NCBI GenBank assembly: GCA_029570205.1
Contig: JAKQSI010000032.1
Coordinates: forward strand, 47,288-111,287
Direction of reading: 5' to 3'
DNA length: 64,000 nucleotides
Origin: Candidatus Omnitrophota bacterium
GTDB taxonomy: Bacteria; Hinthialibacterota; Hinthialibacteria; Hinthialibacterales; JAKPRU01
Below, one piece after another: positions 18,379-27,576 of the stretch. Below the pieces are notes generated by a model. The model ran no database searches. It was given only the letters and a program-made list of their open reading frames with translations, and was not told where the DNA came from. The first letter of the stretch is position 1. Every line of letters starts with the position of its first letter. A program made the position numbers and the translations under genes.

Positions 18379-19713
18379 ATGCAAAACATGCGAATCAAGA
18401 GGATAACGGTGGTCCTTTGTTTGCTTTGGCTTCCAGGGGGGGGACCGGCCGAGGTTGATCCATCCACTCAGCAACGTATTGAACATTTGGAGAACGAAAA
18501 CCGCGAACTGCGGACACTGGTGGAGGAACTTCAGCGTCGCCTGGAGGCGGTCGAGAAACGCTTTCCATCTCCCAAAATCTCCGAGGAATATCCTACATCC
18601 GCCACACGACCGCTTCAGGACCTGGACCGCCGGGTGCAGGTCCTCGAAGATTTGGAGGAGAAATTCGAGAAAGGCTGGCTTCGTTCGCTTCGACGGAAAT
18701 GGTTGGAACTCGGCGGGGAAATCGAACTGGAATACCGGGACACCCAACGCGAGCGGCACAGCCGGGCCGATGTTACCGAGGATCCCTACGGCCAATTCCA
18801 GATCGACCATGTCCGGCTCAGCCCACGGGTTCGGTTTACCGACGACCTGATACTGGAGGCTGATTTCGATGCCGGGCAGCAGGCCACGTCGGATCTCCAG
18901 GAGGTTTATCTGCTTTGGCGAAACCTGCCCCTCCATTCCGAATTGACCATCGGCCAGCAGAAAAAGTTCTTTCGGCCGGATCGTAAAACCGAATCCTATC
19001 CGCTCGCCGGAACGGCATTCTGGCATGACCGCGATCTGGGTGTCAGCGGGAAATCCGAATGGGGACCCTTTTACTCTCACTTGGCCGTAATGAACGGCCT
19101 TCGCATGGATGATGATGAAATCGGGGAGGATGAATCGTTCCCCATCCTGGCCGATGACCTCGAATATGGCGATTCCAATGCGAACAAGGAGATCAGCGCC
19201 GGCCTTGGTTGGAAGGAGAAATCCGGCGAATGGGGCAAAATCGACCTGATGTTGTTCGGTGTCTGGGGAGAACTGTCCGATGACGATGAGATTTTTCTTC
19301 TGGGGCTTCCGAAATATCGGTTGATCCAGGATGGGAATGACCGTAACCGATACGGGGCAAACCTGGATTACCAGTGGAATGAGGCGAACCTGTTTTTTCA
19401 GTACATCACTTCGGATGATGGCGGATTGGAGCGGGATGCCTGGTATCTGCAATCTTCCTATCGATTCAAACCGGAGTTGAAATATCTTCTATCCGTTGAA
19501 CCACTTGTGCGGTACGGTGAATTGAACCTGAACCTGGATCCGGTTTCCACCAATTCCAGAACGTGGGACCGCCGACAGTGGACCGTTGCGTTGATTATGG
19601 AACTCGTGAAAGATGTTTTCCTGCGCACCGAATACACGATCAACGATGAAGAAACCGGCGCGGATGATATTCGGAACGATGAAGCATTGATCCAGTTGGA
19701 ATTGCGCTTCTGA
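18379..19713 (+). CDS. Outer-membrane porin, OprO/OprP family, with coiled-coil N-terminus
   Basis: This 444-residue protein has a short signal sequence (IKRITVVLCLLWLPGGGPAE) and then a coiled coil at ~30-60 (QRIEHLENENRELRTLVEEL) of the kind that lies in the periplasm in OprO/P-like and SLH-like porins. The rest is alternating beta-strands ending in a C-terminal aromatic residue (LIQLELRF), as needed for outer-membrane insertion. OprO/OprP proteins pass phosphate or polyphosphate, but the substrate cannot be read here. The presence of a porin implies a diderm envelope. Confidence 0.83.
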   Translation: MQNMRIKRITVVLCLLWLPGGGPAEVDPSTQQRIEHLENENRELRTLVEELQRRLEAVEKRFPSPKISEEYPTSATRPLQDLDRRVQVLEDLEEKFEKGWLRSLRRKWLELGGEIELEYRDTQRERHSRADVTEDPYGQFQIDHVRLSPRVRFTDDLILEADFDAGQQATSDLQEVYLLWRNLPLHSELTIGQQKKFFRPDRKTESYPLAGTAFWHDRDLGVSGKSEWGPFYSHLAVMNGLRMDDDEIGEDESFPILADDLEYGDSNANKEISAGLGWKEKSGEWGKIDLMLFGVWGELSDDDEIFLLGLPKYRLIQDGNDRNRYGANLDYQWNEANLFFQYITSDDGGLERDAWYLQSSYRFKPELKYLLSVEPLVRYGELNLNLDPVSTNSRTWDRRQWTVALIMELVKDVFLRTEYTINDEETGADDIRNDEALIQLELRF

Positions 19714-19776
19714 TTCATCACAGGCTGGAAGCCCGTGCCACCCGATTTTTTCTCTCTTTCCGGGAAGATACTCTTC

Positions 19777-19815
19777 TCCCTCTTCTCCCGGGAGGGGGTT
19801 GGGGTGAGGGAAAGA
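19777..19815. repeat. Dispersed palindrome before the MsbA-like exporter gene
   Basis: The imperfect hairpin CTCTTCTCCCGGGAGGGGG followed by TTGGGGTGAGGG matches the same family as the copies at 9.7, 13.7, 24.5 and 32.5 kb. It lies about 95 nt upstream of the ABC exporter start. Confidence 0.7.
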
Positions 19816-19907
19816 ACGATAGTTGGCGCGAGGGTAATTCGGGGTGGCGCCGGCCTCTTGCTGGTGATCTTTGCGGACAGGGCCATTGACAATCTTGGGT
19901 ATACAAC

Positions 19908-21671
19908 ATGATTGAACACTCGCAAGCGCGTCCGTTTTTCCTGGAACACAACTTCTGGCGCCTCTATGCCCGTCTCTGGCGGCATGTGCGGCCGTATTGG
20001 AAACTCTGTGTTGTCTCCATGATCTGCATGATCCTGATGATGAGCTTTCTTGCGGGTCGTATCTGGGTCATCAAGCCTCTTCTCGACGCCATCGAGAAGG
20101 GCACACTCGCCGAAAACCTTACCTGGATTCTTCTTTTTGCCCTCTGCGTAACTCTGCTGCGCGGCATAGTGGACTATACCCACTCTTTCCTTACGCGGTA
20201 TGTCGGACATCGAGCCATCCGCGACCTGCGCAATACCGTGTACAACCATATTCTCTCCCTCAACATGAGTTTTTTCGACCGTCAACGGTCCGGCGATCTT
20301 CTGGCCCGGTTGACAGGGGATATCAATGAAGTCCGCCAGTCGGTCAAACTTTTGTTCAGCAGTATTTTTGTCAAACCGCTGGAGTTATTCGTGTATATCG
20401 GCCTGATGGCGTCGCACAGCTGGCAACTCACTCTGATGCTTCTTCCGTGTGTGCCGGTAATTTCCTGGGTGATTCGACAAATCAGCCGCACCGTCAAACG
20501 ATTAAGCCGCGCCAGACGGATCGAGAATGCCGTACTCTACGGTATGATCTCCGAGAGCCTGGCCGGAATGCGCATCATCAAGGCGTTCAATCTGGATAAG
20601 TATCACCAGAACCGATTCGAGCAACAGACCGAACGACTATTTCAACTCACCATTCGTTCGCACATTTTCCAGGCGATGAGCTCCCCGCTCATGGAGGTAA
20701 TCATTTACAGCAGCGTTGCGGTAGTTGCCTGGATAGTGCTCGGATTCATGACCAGCATGACCCTCGGCGACAAAGGAGTGTTTTTCGTTGCCGCCTTTAT
20801 GAGTTTCAAACCGATCAATAACCTGACCGACATTCAGTACAGCATTATTGAAGCGCTTGCGGGGGCCGAGCGGGTTTTTCAATTGCTGGATGAGCAACCC
20901 ACCATCCGGGACCTCCCCAACGCCGTGGTAATGCCTGCGCCGCGTCACGCCGTAGAGTTCCAGAATGTCTCGTTTGCTTATGACCGGGACTATGTTCTCC
21001 AAGACATCGATTTCCGCGCGAAGATCGGTGATACGATTGCCTTTGTCGGACCCAGCGGGGCAGGAAAGACTACATTGATTAACCTGCTGATCCGTTTCTA
21101 TGATCCGACACAGGGACGGATTTTAATCGACGGCCGCGATATCCGGGAAGTACAGATTCGTTCATTGCGCTCCCATACGGCCCTGGTGACCCAGGAACCG
21201 ATCCTTTTTAACGACACGGTCCGGAACAACATTACCTGCGGCTTGGAGCATTTCGACGAGGAGCAGGTGTATGATGCGGCGGTGGCCGCGTTTGCGCACG
21301 ATTTTATTTTGCAGCTGCCGGATGGCTATCAGACTATTGTAGGGGAACGCGGCGCGATGATCTCCGGCGGGCAGCGACAGCGGATCGCCATTGCGCGCGC
21401 GCTTCTGCGCAATCCCTCCATTCTTCTTCTCGACGAGGCCACCTCTTCTCTTGATTCCGAATCGGAGAGGATCGTACAGAGCGCGTTGGAGCGGCTCATG
21501 CAGGGACGAACAACTTTTGTAGTTGCGCATCGACTTTCGACGGTCGCGAACGCGAAATGCATCTATGTTCTGGACAAGGGACGAATCATCGAGCAGGGAA
21601 CCCACCAGGAATTAGCCGCCATGGGAGGACTATATGCCTGGCTGTATGAAGCTCAGATGCAGCCGGTGTAG
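19908..21671 (+). CDS. MsbA-like ABC exporter (fused permease and ATPase)
   Basis: This 587-residue half-transporter has six predicted membrane helices in residues ~20-310 and a C-terminal ATPase. The ATPase has Walker A GPSGAGKTT, Q-loop VTQEPILF, signature SGGQRQRIA, Walker B ILLLDEATSSLDS and the H-loop AHRLST. It should work as a homodimer in the inner membrane, exporting lipids or hydrophobic compounds; lipid A flipping as in MsbA fits a diderm but is not proven. The ribosome site is weak. It is convergent with the sugar ABC ATPase gene, 11 nt apart. Confidence 0.9.
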   Translation: MIEHSQARPFFLEHNFWRLYARLWRHVRPYWKLCVVSMICMILMMSFLAGRIWVIKPLLDAIEKGTLAENLTWILLFALCVTLLRGIVDYTHSFLTRYVGHRAIRDLRNTVYNHILSLNMSFFDRQRSGDLLARLTGDINEVRQSVKLLFSSIFVKPLELFVYIGLMASHSWQLTLMLLPCVPVISWVIRQISRTVKRLSRARRIENAVLYGMISESLAGMRIIKAFNLDKYHQNRFEQQTERLFQLTIRSHIFQAMSSPLMEVIIYSSVAVVAWIVLGFMTSMTLGDKGVFFVAAFMSFKPINNLTDIQYSIIEALAGAERVFQLLDEQPTIRDLPNAVVMPAPRHAVEFQNVSFAYDRDYVLQDIDFRAKIGDTIAFVGPSGAGKTTLINLLIRFYDPTQGRILIDGRDIREVQIRSLRSHTALVTQEPILFNDTVRNNITCGLEHFDEEQVYDAAVAAFAHDFILQLPDGYQTIVGERGAMISGGQRQRIAIARALLRNPSILLLDEATSSLDSESERIVQSALERLMQGRTTFVVAHRLSTVANAKCIYVLDKGRIIEQGTHQELAAMGGLYAWLYEAQMQPV

Positions 21672-21682
21672 ACGAATACGAA

Positions 21683-23269
21683 TTAAAACTTATTAAAGGA
21701 TGGTCCATTAGAAACGATACGGGCGCAGGGCTGTGAGCCTTCTTCTCCTTGCGGGAGAGGCCGGCCATGGGGAGATTGATCTTGTTCCACCCCCGTAGCC
21801 AGCGCCATCACCCGCTCCTGATCCAATTCCTCTACGCGAAACTTGCGGCTGATTGTCCCCCGGCACATCACATACACAGAATCGGCCATACCGAGTACCT
21901 CCGGCAGATAACTCGATACAAAAAGGATGCCCCGGCCTTCCTCGGCCAGACGATTCATCAAGCGGTAAATCTCATTTTTGGCTCCCACATCAATACCCCG
22001 TGTCGGCTCATCCAGAAGCAACACCTTCGCATCGGCGCAGATCAGCCGGGCCAGCGCCACTTTCTGCTGATTGCCTCCTGAAAGTTCCCGGACGGCCTGG
22101 GAAGGCGATTTCGCTTTGATCCGAAACCGCTCAATCAACGCCTCGGATACACGTTCCCGCCGTGTGTGCGACAGAACCCCCCACCGGCTGATTTGCTCCG
22201 GCGCGGAAAGGGTCATATTCACAGCAACAGAGAGGTTCTGCGCAAGACCCTCACCGCCACGGTCCTCGCTGAGAAATCCGACCCCATGATGGAGCATACG
22301 GTGAGGAGATGGAACCCTGATGCGCACATCCCCCAGCGTGAATTCCTCAACATCCGCCGAGTCCAACCCGAACAGCGCCCGAAGCATCTCGGTTCGGCCT
22401 CCGCCCACCAACCCGGCAATTCCGACAATCTCGCCCGCACGGACCTCCAGAGAGGCATTTTTTGTCCCGTTCGGGCTGTTCAGGTTTTTCAGGCGCAGGA
22501 GAACCGGGCCAAATTGCGGCTGCCGTTTGGGATACAGGTCCTCAATAGTGCGCCCCACCATGTGACGGATGATCTCATTGGGAGATGTCTCGGCTGCCGG
22601 ACCTTGCCAGACCCGATGCCCATCCCGAAGGACGGTCACCATGTCGCCGATCCGCTCGAATTCCTCCAAGTGATGAGAAATGTAAATGATTCCCACTCCT
22701 CGCTGCCGAAGCGAATCCACAACCCGGAACAGGTTCTCCGATTCCTGCTCCGATAGAGCGGCGGTCGGTTCATCCATGACAATCAACTCCGCATCCGCCC
22801 CGATGGCGCGGGCAATCTCAACCAGCTGACGTTGCGCAATACCCAGCTGACGAGTCGGAAGAGTGGGGTCGATATCGGCTCCCAGCATCCTGAAAAGTTC
22901 ACGTGTTCGTTGTTTTTGCTCCGATTCCCGCACAACCCCCGCAGACCGGATTTCCCGTCCCAGGAAAACATTTGCGTGAACCGGAAGGTGCAGGGCCAGG
23001 TTGAGTTCCTGGTAAATCATGGCAATTCCGCTCCGAAGAGAATCAATCGGACTGTGCGGGCGGTGCATCCGACCTTTCCAGCGGATCTCCCCCCGGTCGG
23101 CTTTCTCAACCCCCATCAGGATCTTGACAAGAGTACTCTTCCCAGCCCCGTTCTCCCCCGCCAAAACATGGACTTGTCCCGGAAAAACGTCCAGATTCAC
23201 ACCGGCCAAAGCCACAGTCTGGCCGAATGTTTTGTGTATGCCGCGAAAGGTCAGGAATTCCTCTGCCAC
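21683..23269 (-). CDS. Sugar ABC transporter ATP-binding protein, RbsA/MglA type
   Basis: This 528-residue protein has two ATPase halves, as in ribose, galactose or xylose importers. The first has GENGAGKST, AQRQLVEIARA and MDEPTAALS; the second has GLVGGGRTEML, SGGNQQKVALA and LLDEPTRGIDVG. Domain two has the usual degenerate Walker A. The protein would energise import with a permease and binding protein, but neither gene is adjacent. The last ~30 residues are unusual: a piece reading HGRPLPQGEEG is encoded by a dispersed palindromic repeat and probably extends the original C-terminus. Confidence 0.87.
   Translation of the reverse strand: MAEEFLTFRGIHKTFGQTVALAGVNLDVFPGQVHVLAGENGAGKSTLVKILMGVEKADRGEIRWKGRMHRPHSPIDSLRSGIAMIYQELNLALHLPVHANVFLGREIRSAGVVRESEQKQRTRELFRMLGADIDPTLPTRQLGIAQRQLVEIARAIGADAELIVMDEPTAALSEQESENLFRVVDSLRQRGVGIIYISHHLEEFERIGDMVTVLRDGHRVWQGPAAETSPNEIIRHMVGRTIEDLYPKRQPQFGPVLLRLKNLNSPNGTKNASLEVRAGEIVGIAGLVGGGRTEMLRALFGLDSADVEEFTLGDVRIRVPSPHRMLHHGVGFLSEDRGGEGLAQNLSVAVNMTLSAPEQISRWGVLSHTRRERVSEALIERFRIKAKSPSQAVRELSGGNQQKVALARLICADAKVLLLDEPTRGIDVGAKNEIYRLMNRLAEEGRGILFVSSYLPEVLGMADSVYVMCRGTISRKFRVEELDQERVMALATGVEQDQSPHGRPLPQGEEGSQPCARIVSNGPSFNKF
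21739..21768. repeat. Palindromic repeat inside the 3' end of the ABC ATPase gene
   Basis: The sequence CTTCTTCTCCTTGCGGGAGAGG resembles the dispersed CTCTCCC palindrome family. It is read in frame as the basic tail of the ATPase, so the repeat has been recruited into coding sequence. Confidence 0.5.
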
Positions 23270-23462
23270 CGGTATCTTAAATCCACAGATGTTTTCTGCA
23301 TCGCAAAGATGATAAGATGGAAAAAGCGCATTATTCTAATAGTATGGAGATATAGAGAATACCTTGAGGCCCGTTAGCGGTAACCGGAATTGTGCCGGGA
23401 AGCGATGGGTAAAATCCAACAAGTTCGCTTCCTCCGGGGAACCGGAAGCCCGCGAAACAGCA

Positions 23463-24500
23463 TCAGGCCAGGGCGCTGTTCTCCAAACTCTCCAGTCCAA
23501 CTCCGTCGATCGGCGTTCCACAGTGGCCGCATCGTCCGTCTTTCAGGAAATACCCTGTCACCGTAAATCCAAAACGCTCGATCACTATTCGCCTGCATGA
23601 ATAACACCGCGTACTTTCCGTGGGATCACCGGGCAGATTTCCGGCGTAGATATATCTCAACCCCGCTTCCCTGCCGATTTGTACGGCATTCCCGATCAAC
23701 GAAACCGGCGTTCGCCCCCGATCCGTCATGCGATAATCGGGATGAAACACGCTGATGTGCCAGGGAATCTCCTGGCCCACGGAGGCAATAAACTGCGCAA
23801 TCTCCCGAATCTCCTGCTCGCTGTCGTTCATGCCGGGCACAAGAAGCGTTGTGACCTCCACCCAGAATCCCAGTTCTTTGGACGTTCGAATACTCTCCAG
23901 CACCGGCTCCAGCCGCCCCCGCATCACCCTCCGATAGGTTTCATCCCGAAAGCATTTCAGATCAATGTTCAGCGCACCCAGGTACGGCTGGGCGGTCTCC
24001 AGCGTTTCGCGGGTCATAAATCCGTTGGTCACAAAGACATTCTCTATCCCGCGTTCCTTTGCGAGACGCATGATGTGATAAGCATATTCAAAATAGATGG
24101 TCGGCTCGGAATACGTGTAGGCAATAGTCCGGCAGCGGGAGCGTTCCGCCGCCAGGACAATCTCTTCGGGCAAGGTCTCCTGCCCCTCGAATCGGCCTTC
24201 CCGTCGAACCGATTGCGACAGGCGCCAGTTCTGGCAAAAATCGCATTGAAAATTGCAGCCCGCCGTGGCAATGGAAAAGGAGGCGGTTCCGGGATAATAA
24301 TGAAACAGCGGCTTTTTCTCGATGGGGTCGATATGCCGGGCTTGCAGCTGCCCATACACCAGGCTGTACAGTGTGCCGCCTTCGTTTTTGCGCACCATGC
24401 AAATGCCGGTTTTTCCATCCTCCATTTTGCAACGATGGGAACACAGGTTGCAGCGAACCGCGTTCCCCTCAAGACGTTCGTACAACATGGCCTCTTTCAT
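23463..24500 (-). CDS. amrS: AmmeMemoRadiSam-system radical SAM enzyme
   Basis: This 345-residue protein starts at ATG 24500 with GAGGAA 5 nt upstream. It has the radical SAM cluster motif CNFQCDFC (C82, C86, C89). A cysteine-rich N-terminus (CNLCSHRC, ~17-24) and a C-terminal CxxC pair (CYSC and CGHC, ~305-330) are typical of the AmmeMemoRadiSam group, also annotated as pyruvate formate-lyase activase-like. The pathway is uncharacterised and usually includes AmmeMemo partners, which I do not see nearby. The segment GNLPGDP near the C-terminus is also typical of the family. Confidence 0.85.
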   Translation of the reverse strand: MKEAMLYERLEGNAVRCNLCSHRCKMEDGKTGICMVRKNEGGTLYSLVYGQLQARHIDPIEKKPLFHYYPGTASFSIATAGCNFQCDFCQNWRLSQSVRREGRFEGQETLPEEIVLAAERSRCRTIAYTYSEPTIYFEYAYHIMRLAKERGIENVFVTNGFMTRETLETAQPYLGALNIDLKCFRDETYRRVMRGRLEPVLESIRTSKELGFWVEVTTLLVPGMNDSEQEIREIAQFIASVGQEIPWHISVFHPDYRMTDRGRTPVSLIGNAVQIGREAGLRYIYAGNLPGDPTESTRCYSCRRIVIERFGFTVTGYFLKDGRCGHCGTPIDGVGLESLENSALA

Positions 24501-24504
24501 GGTA

Positions 24505-24555
24505 TTCCTCTTCTCTTTCTCCCTCCGGGAGAGGATTACGGTGAGGGTACTTACC
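24505..24555. repeat. Dispersed palindrome in the leader of the radical SAM gene
   Basis: CTTTCTCCCTCCGGGAGAGG followed by ATTACGGTGAGGG is another copy of the dispersed palindrome family. It lies just upstream of the amrS ribosome site and would be transcribed in the mRNA leader. Confidence 0.6.
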
Positions 24556-24668
24556 TGTCCGACAATCTCCCAATCCGTCCATATTATCATGGAATTCCTC
24601 TTCTCCCTCGCCGTGCGCCCGCCATTACGTTACACTGATTGCGCATACGAACCGGGAGGATCTCCATC

Positions 24669-25424
24669 ATGTCCACGCAATTCTATGAAGACCTCGCAGA
24701 CCGTTACGATGTGTTCATCAACTGGCGCAATCGGGTCAAACGAGAGAAACCGTTTTTTGATCACCTTCTCCGCGAGCGATTCGCGACCTCCATCCTGGAC
24801 TGCGGCTGCGGCACAGGCGAACAGGCGATTTTCTGGGCGGATGAGGCATACCGGGTGAAAGGCATTGATCCGTCTCCGCGCATGATCGACATCGCCCGGG
24901 GAAAAGCAGCAGAACGAGAGATTGAAGTCGATTTCGAGGTACTCGGCATCGAGGAGCTGAACGGGAACATCCACGGCACATTCGACCTGGTGGCCTGCCT
25001 GGGAAACACACTCGTGCATTTGCTGGATGAACCGAGCTTGCAGAGAGCCGCCACAGCATTCCGGTCCGTGACAAAACCCGGCGGATTGCTCGTAATTCAG
25101 TTGCTCAATTACACCCGCATTCTTACGTTCAACGATCGTTTTTTCCCTTCCAAGAACGGCCCGCTGGGAAACGATGAGTATATCTTCGTCCGATTCTATG
25201 ATTTCGGTCCCACTCGGTTGACATTCAACATGCTGACCCTGCACAGGGAGGGCAAAGAATGGAAGATGGACATTGCCCGCACGCCGCATTATCCCTGGCA
25301 GGAGGCGGAGGTCACGCAGGCCCTGCTGCGCGCAGGGTTTGAGGAAGTAATCTGCTATGGAGGATTCGACTTCGCCCCCTTCGATCCGGACCGGAGCAGC
25401 GATCTGATCCTGGTCGCCGAATAA
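24669..25424 (+). CDS. Class I SAM-dependent methyltransferase
   Basis: This 251-residue methyltransferase starts at ATG 24669 with GGGAGGA just upstream. The SAM-binding glycine-rich motif ILDCGCGTGEQAI lies at ~residues 39-51. It is followed by the acidic loop KGIDPSPRMI and the motif IV segment FDLVACLGNTLVHL, as in the UbiE/TehB-like superfamily. The substrate is unknown: small molecule, rather than DNA or rRNA, is suggested by the short C-terminal lid domain. The lipoyl synthase gene starts 15 nt downstream, so the two form a short operon. Confidence 0.8.
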   Translation: MSTQFYEDLADRYDVFINWRNRVKREKPFFDHLLRERFATSILDCGCGTGEQAIFWADEAYRVKGIDPSPRMIDIARGKAAEREIEVDFEVLGIEELNGNIHGTFDLVACLGNTLVHLLDEPSLQRAATAFRSVTKPGGLLVIQLLNYTRILTFNDRFFPSKNGPLGNDEYIFVRFYDFGPTRLTFNMLTLHREGKEWKMDIARTPHYPWQEAEVTQALLRAGFEEVICYGGFDFAPFDPDRSSDLILVAE

Positions 25425-25439
25425 GAGGTTGAATCCGTA

Positions 25440-26339
25440 ATGGAATCTTCCCTTGACTCGGCGGGAAACCTGGCAACTCTTCGTAAACCTCCCTGGATTA
25501 AAGCGCCATTGTCCACGGGAACAGGATATGCCACGGTTCGCTCTCTTGTGGACCGGAACCGCCTCCACACGGTCTGTCAAAGCGCGAGATGCCCCAATAT
25601 CGCCTTGTGCTGGAGCAACGGCACGGGAACATTCTTAATACTGGGATCGGTGTGTACCCGATCCTGTCGGTTCTGCGCGGTCAAGAAGGGACACCCCAAC
25701 AAACCGGACCCCGATGAATCCTCTCGCACAGCCGATGCGGTAAACACCCTGGGATTGAATTACGCGGTGATTACGTCGGTAACGCGGGATGACCTGCCTG
25801 ATGGCGGCGCATCGGTTTTCGCTGAAACCATGCGGGCGATCCGCACCGTTCGACCCGATTGCCGTATCGAACTGCTCATCCCCGATTTTGCCGGGTCGAT
25901 GGAGGCATTAGATATTGTGCTGAACGCGGGGCCGGACGTACTCAATCACAACGTAGAAACTGTTCCACGCCTGTACCCGCTTATACGACCCTCCGCCGAT
26001 TGGAATCGGTCTCTGGAGATTCTCCGTCACGCCGCAAGAAAAGGATTTCTTACCAAGAGCGGCCTCATGGTGGGATTGGGCGAATCCAGGAGGGAACTCA
26101 CAGCGGCCCTGACACAGATCGCGGCGGCAGGCGTTCACATTCTCACCATCGGCCAGTATCTCGCGCCCACATCGGGACATCACCCCGTAGAACGTTATGT
26201 CGCACCGGAAGAATTCGAAGACATTCGGGCGGAAGCGCAGTCACTCGGATTTCGCTTCGTGGTCGCGGGTCCCCTGGTGCGCAGCTCGTATCGGGCCGAA
26301 GAGGCTTGGCAGGCGTGTCTCACGGCAGATCCTTCATAA
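25440..26339 (+). CDS. lipA: Lipoyl synthase
   Basis: LipA inserts two sulfur atoms into octanoyl groups bound to lipoyl domains of 2-oxoacid dehydrogenases or the glycine-cleavage H protein. The 299-residue protein has both clusters intact: the auxiliary CX4CX5C set (C46, C51, C57) and the radical SAM CX3CX2C set (C72, C76, C79). The family segments VTSVTRDDLPDGG, NHNVETVPRLYP and TIGQYLAPT are all present. It follows the methyltransferase by 15 nt. No lipB is visible nearby, so octanoyl transfer must be encoded elsewhere. Its 3' end overlaps the convergent hypothetical gene by 20 nt. Confidence 0.95.
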   Translation: MESSLDSAGNLATLRKPPWIKAPLSTGTGYATVRSLVDRNRLHTVCQSARCPNIALCWSNGTGTFLILGSVCTRSCRFCAVKKGHPNKPDPDESSRTADAVNTLGLNYAVITSVTRDDLPDGGASVFAETMRAIRTVRPDCRIELLIPDFAGSMEALDIVLNAGPDVLNHNVETVPRLYPLIRPSADWNRSLEILRHAARKGFLTKSGLMVGLGESRRELTAALTQIAAAGVHILTIGQYLAPTSGHHPVERYVAPEEFEDIRAEAQSLGFRFVVAGPLVRSSYRAEEAWQACLTADPS

Positions 26340-26682
26340 CAAAATCCGGGATGTTCGTCACCCCGTATTCCGTGCCCGGAAACATCGATTTTATATGTGC
26401 AGCCAGGAATCCCACCGCCCGCTTCACCCCGTTCGATTTCACCGGATCGGTCACTGGGTCCACACGCACAGTCAATCCCTCGTCTCTGGCCGAAACAATC
26501 AGGTAGAACTTCTGGCTTCTCCCGTGTTCGGTCACCGAGGTCTGGAACAGGAGCGTTTTTCGGTTGTAAAGCATATAGGGAGGGTCAATGATAATCGGGT
26601 CCGGTTTCAGTTGTTTCAACGGCCCGATACTTTCCCACATTCGCTCCATGGAAATCTCGCCTCGAATCTGAATATGCGGCAT
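26320..26682 (-). CDS. Hypothetical protein
   Basis: This 120-residue protein is unrecognised. It appears soluble, with no signal peptide or membrane segment, and ends in FVMKDLP after a 'NIPDFV' stretch. The 'DPPYMLY' near residue 38 superficially resembles a methyltransferase motif IV, but the protein is too short and lacks a SAM-binding motif. It is upstream-adjacent to an 88-residue hypothetical on the same strand (18 nt apart) and a flavoprotein, so the three may form an operon. Its 3' end overlaps lipA convergently by 20 nt. Confidence 0.55.
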   Translation of the reverse strand: MPHIQIRGEISMERMWESIGPLKQLKPDPIIIDPPYMLYNRKTLLFQTSVTEHGRSQKFYLIVSARDEGLTVRVDPVTDPVKSNGVKRAVGFLAAHIKSMFPGTEYGVTNIPDFVMKDLP

Positions 26683-26700
26683 GGAACCCCTCCGGCAAGG

Positions 26701-26967
26701 TTATCCGAGATTGTTCACCAGATCGTCAACCTCACGGGGGATGCAAAACTGCTCGATCAGGCGGTTGACACGCGCGCCGTAAATCCGATCGATCAGGTCC
26801 AGCTGATCGGGTACACAACACGCCAACTCCCGGCGCACCTCAATCCACCGTTCCCGTGCCTCCCACGAAACCAACCGCCCGGACGCAATTTCCCTGCACA
26901 GCGGATCAACCCGCTCCTGCAAGTCCCGACGGACTTGGGCATCCCATGGTTCATCCTGTTTCATCAT
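26701..26967 (-). CDS. Small hypothetical protein
   Basis: This 88-residue protein is charged and mostly helical (QVRRDLQERVDPLCREIASG). It has no signal peptide or recognisable domain. It lies 12 nt downstream of the flavoprotein gene and 18 nt upstream of the 120-residue hypothetical, all on the minus strand, which supports a real gene in an operon. The role is unknown. Confidence 0.5.
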   Translation of the reverse strand: MMKQDEPWDAQVRRDLQERVDPLCREIASGRLVSWEARERWIEVRRELACCVPDQLDLIDRIYGARVNRLIEQFCIPREVDDLVNNLG

Positions 26968-26979
26968 TTCCGTTTCCGC

Positions 26980-27552
26980 TCAGACCAGACATTTCCCGAA
27001 TTGGTAGGCCCTGTTCAGCAACGCTTTATCTTTCCGGACATCATCGGGTGCGGACAGATTGGCCGCTACAAAGTGTCCCCGGTAATCGGAATCCACGTAG
27101 CGCGCAAGACGCCGAATGGTCTCCACCGCCAAATCCGCTCCATCGAATTCATCCCCTCCGGCGGTCAACACAGCGGCGATGGCCTTGTCCTTGATGAGGA
27201 TTCGCGGCGACTCCGATTCCTCAAACTTGAAGAAACAGAACATGCGGTCCAGAAGAATCTTCATCTGGGCGCTGACACTCCAGCAGAACACCGGTGAGGC
27301 AAGAACAATCACATCCGATTCAAAAAGCCTCGCGTAAATCCCGACCATATCGTCTTTAACTGCGCAGCCCGGCTCATCGGGCACAGACTGACAAACCAGG
27401 CATTCCCGGCAGGGGCGCAGGTCCATCCCATGGAGAAACACGCTTTCGACCTCCGCACCGGCATCCCGTGCCCCGGCCAGGACCCGTTCCAGTACAATGG
27501 CGGTATTACCTTGTTTCCGTGGGCTGCCGAGAAAGGCGATGATCTTTTTCAT
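26980..27552 (-). CDS. NAD(P)H-dependent flavodoxin-family FMN reductase
   Basis: This 190-residue flavodoxin-like protein begins with the phosphate-binding loop GSPRKQGNTAIV (residues 9-20) and contains PCRECLVCQ (~48-56), the CxxC region seen in iron-sulfur flavoproteins and related NADPH-dependent FMN reductases. SPVFCWSVSAQMKILLDR also fits the fold. It probably transfers electrons through FMN, but the partner is unknown. It heads a minus-strand operon with two small hypotheticals. Confidence 0.8.
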   Translation of the reverse strand: MKKIIAFLGSPRKQGNTAIVLERVLAGARDAGAEVESVFLHGMDLRPCRECLVCQSVPDEPGCAVKDDMVGIYARLFESDVIVLASPVFCWSVSAQMKILLDRMFCFFKFEESESPRILIKDKAIAAVLTAGGDEFDGADLAVETIRRLARYVDSDYRGHFVAANLSAPDDVRKDKALLNRAYQFGKCLV

Positions 27553-27576
27553 TGTAATGCTCCGGTCTTTAAGGGA

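Noticed and set aside
26320-26682. DNA methyltransferase because of DPPY
   Set aside because: The protein is only 120 residues and lacks a SAM-binding motif.
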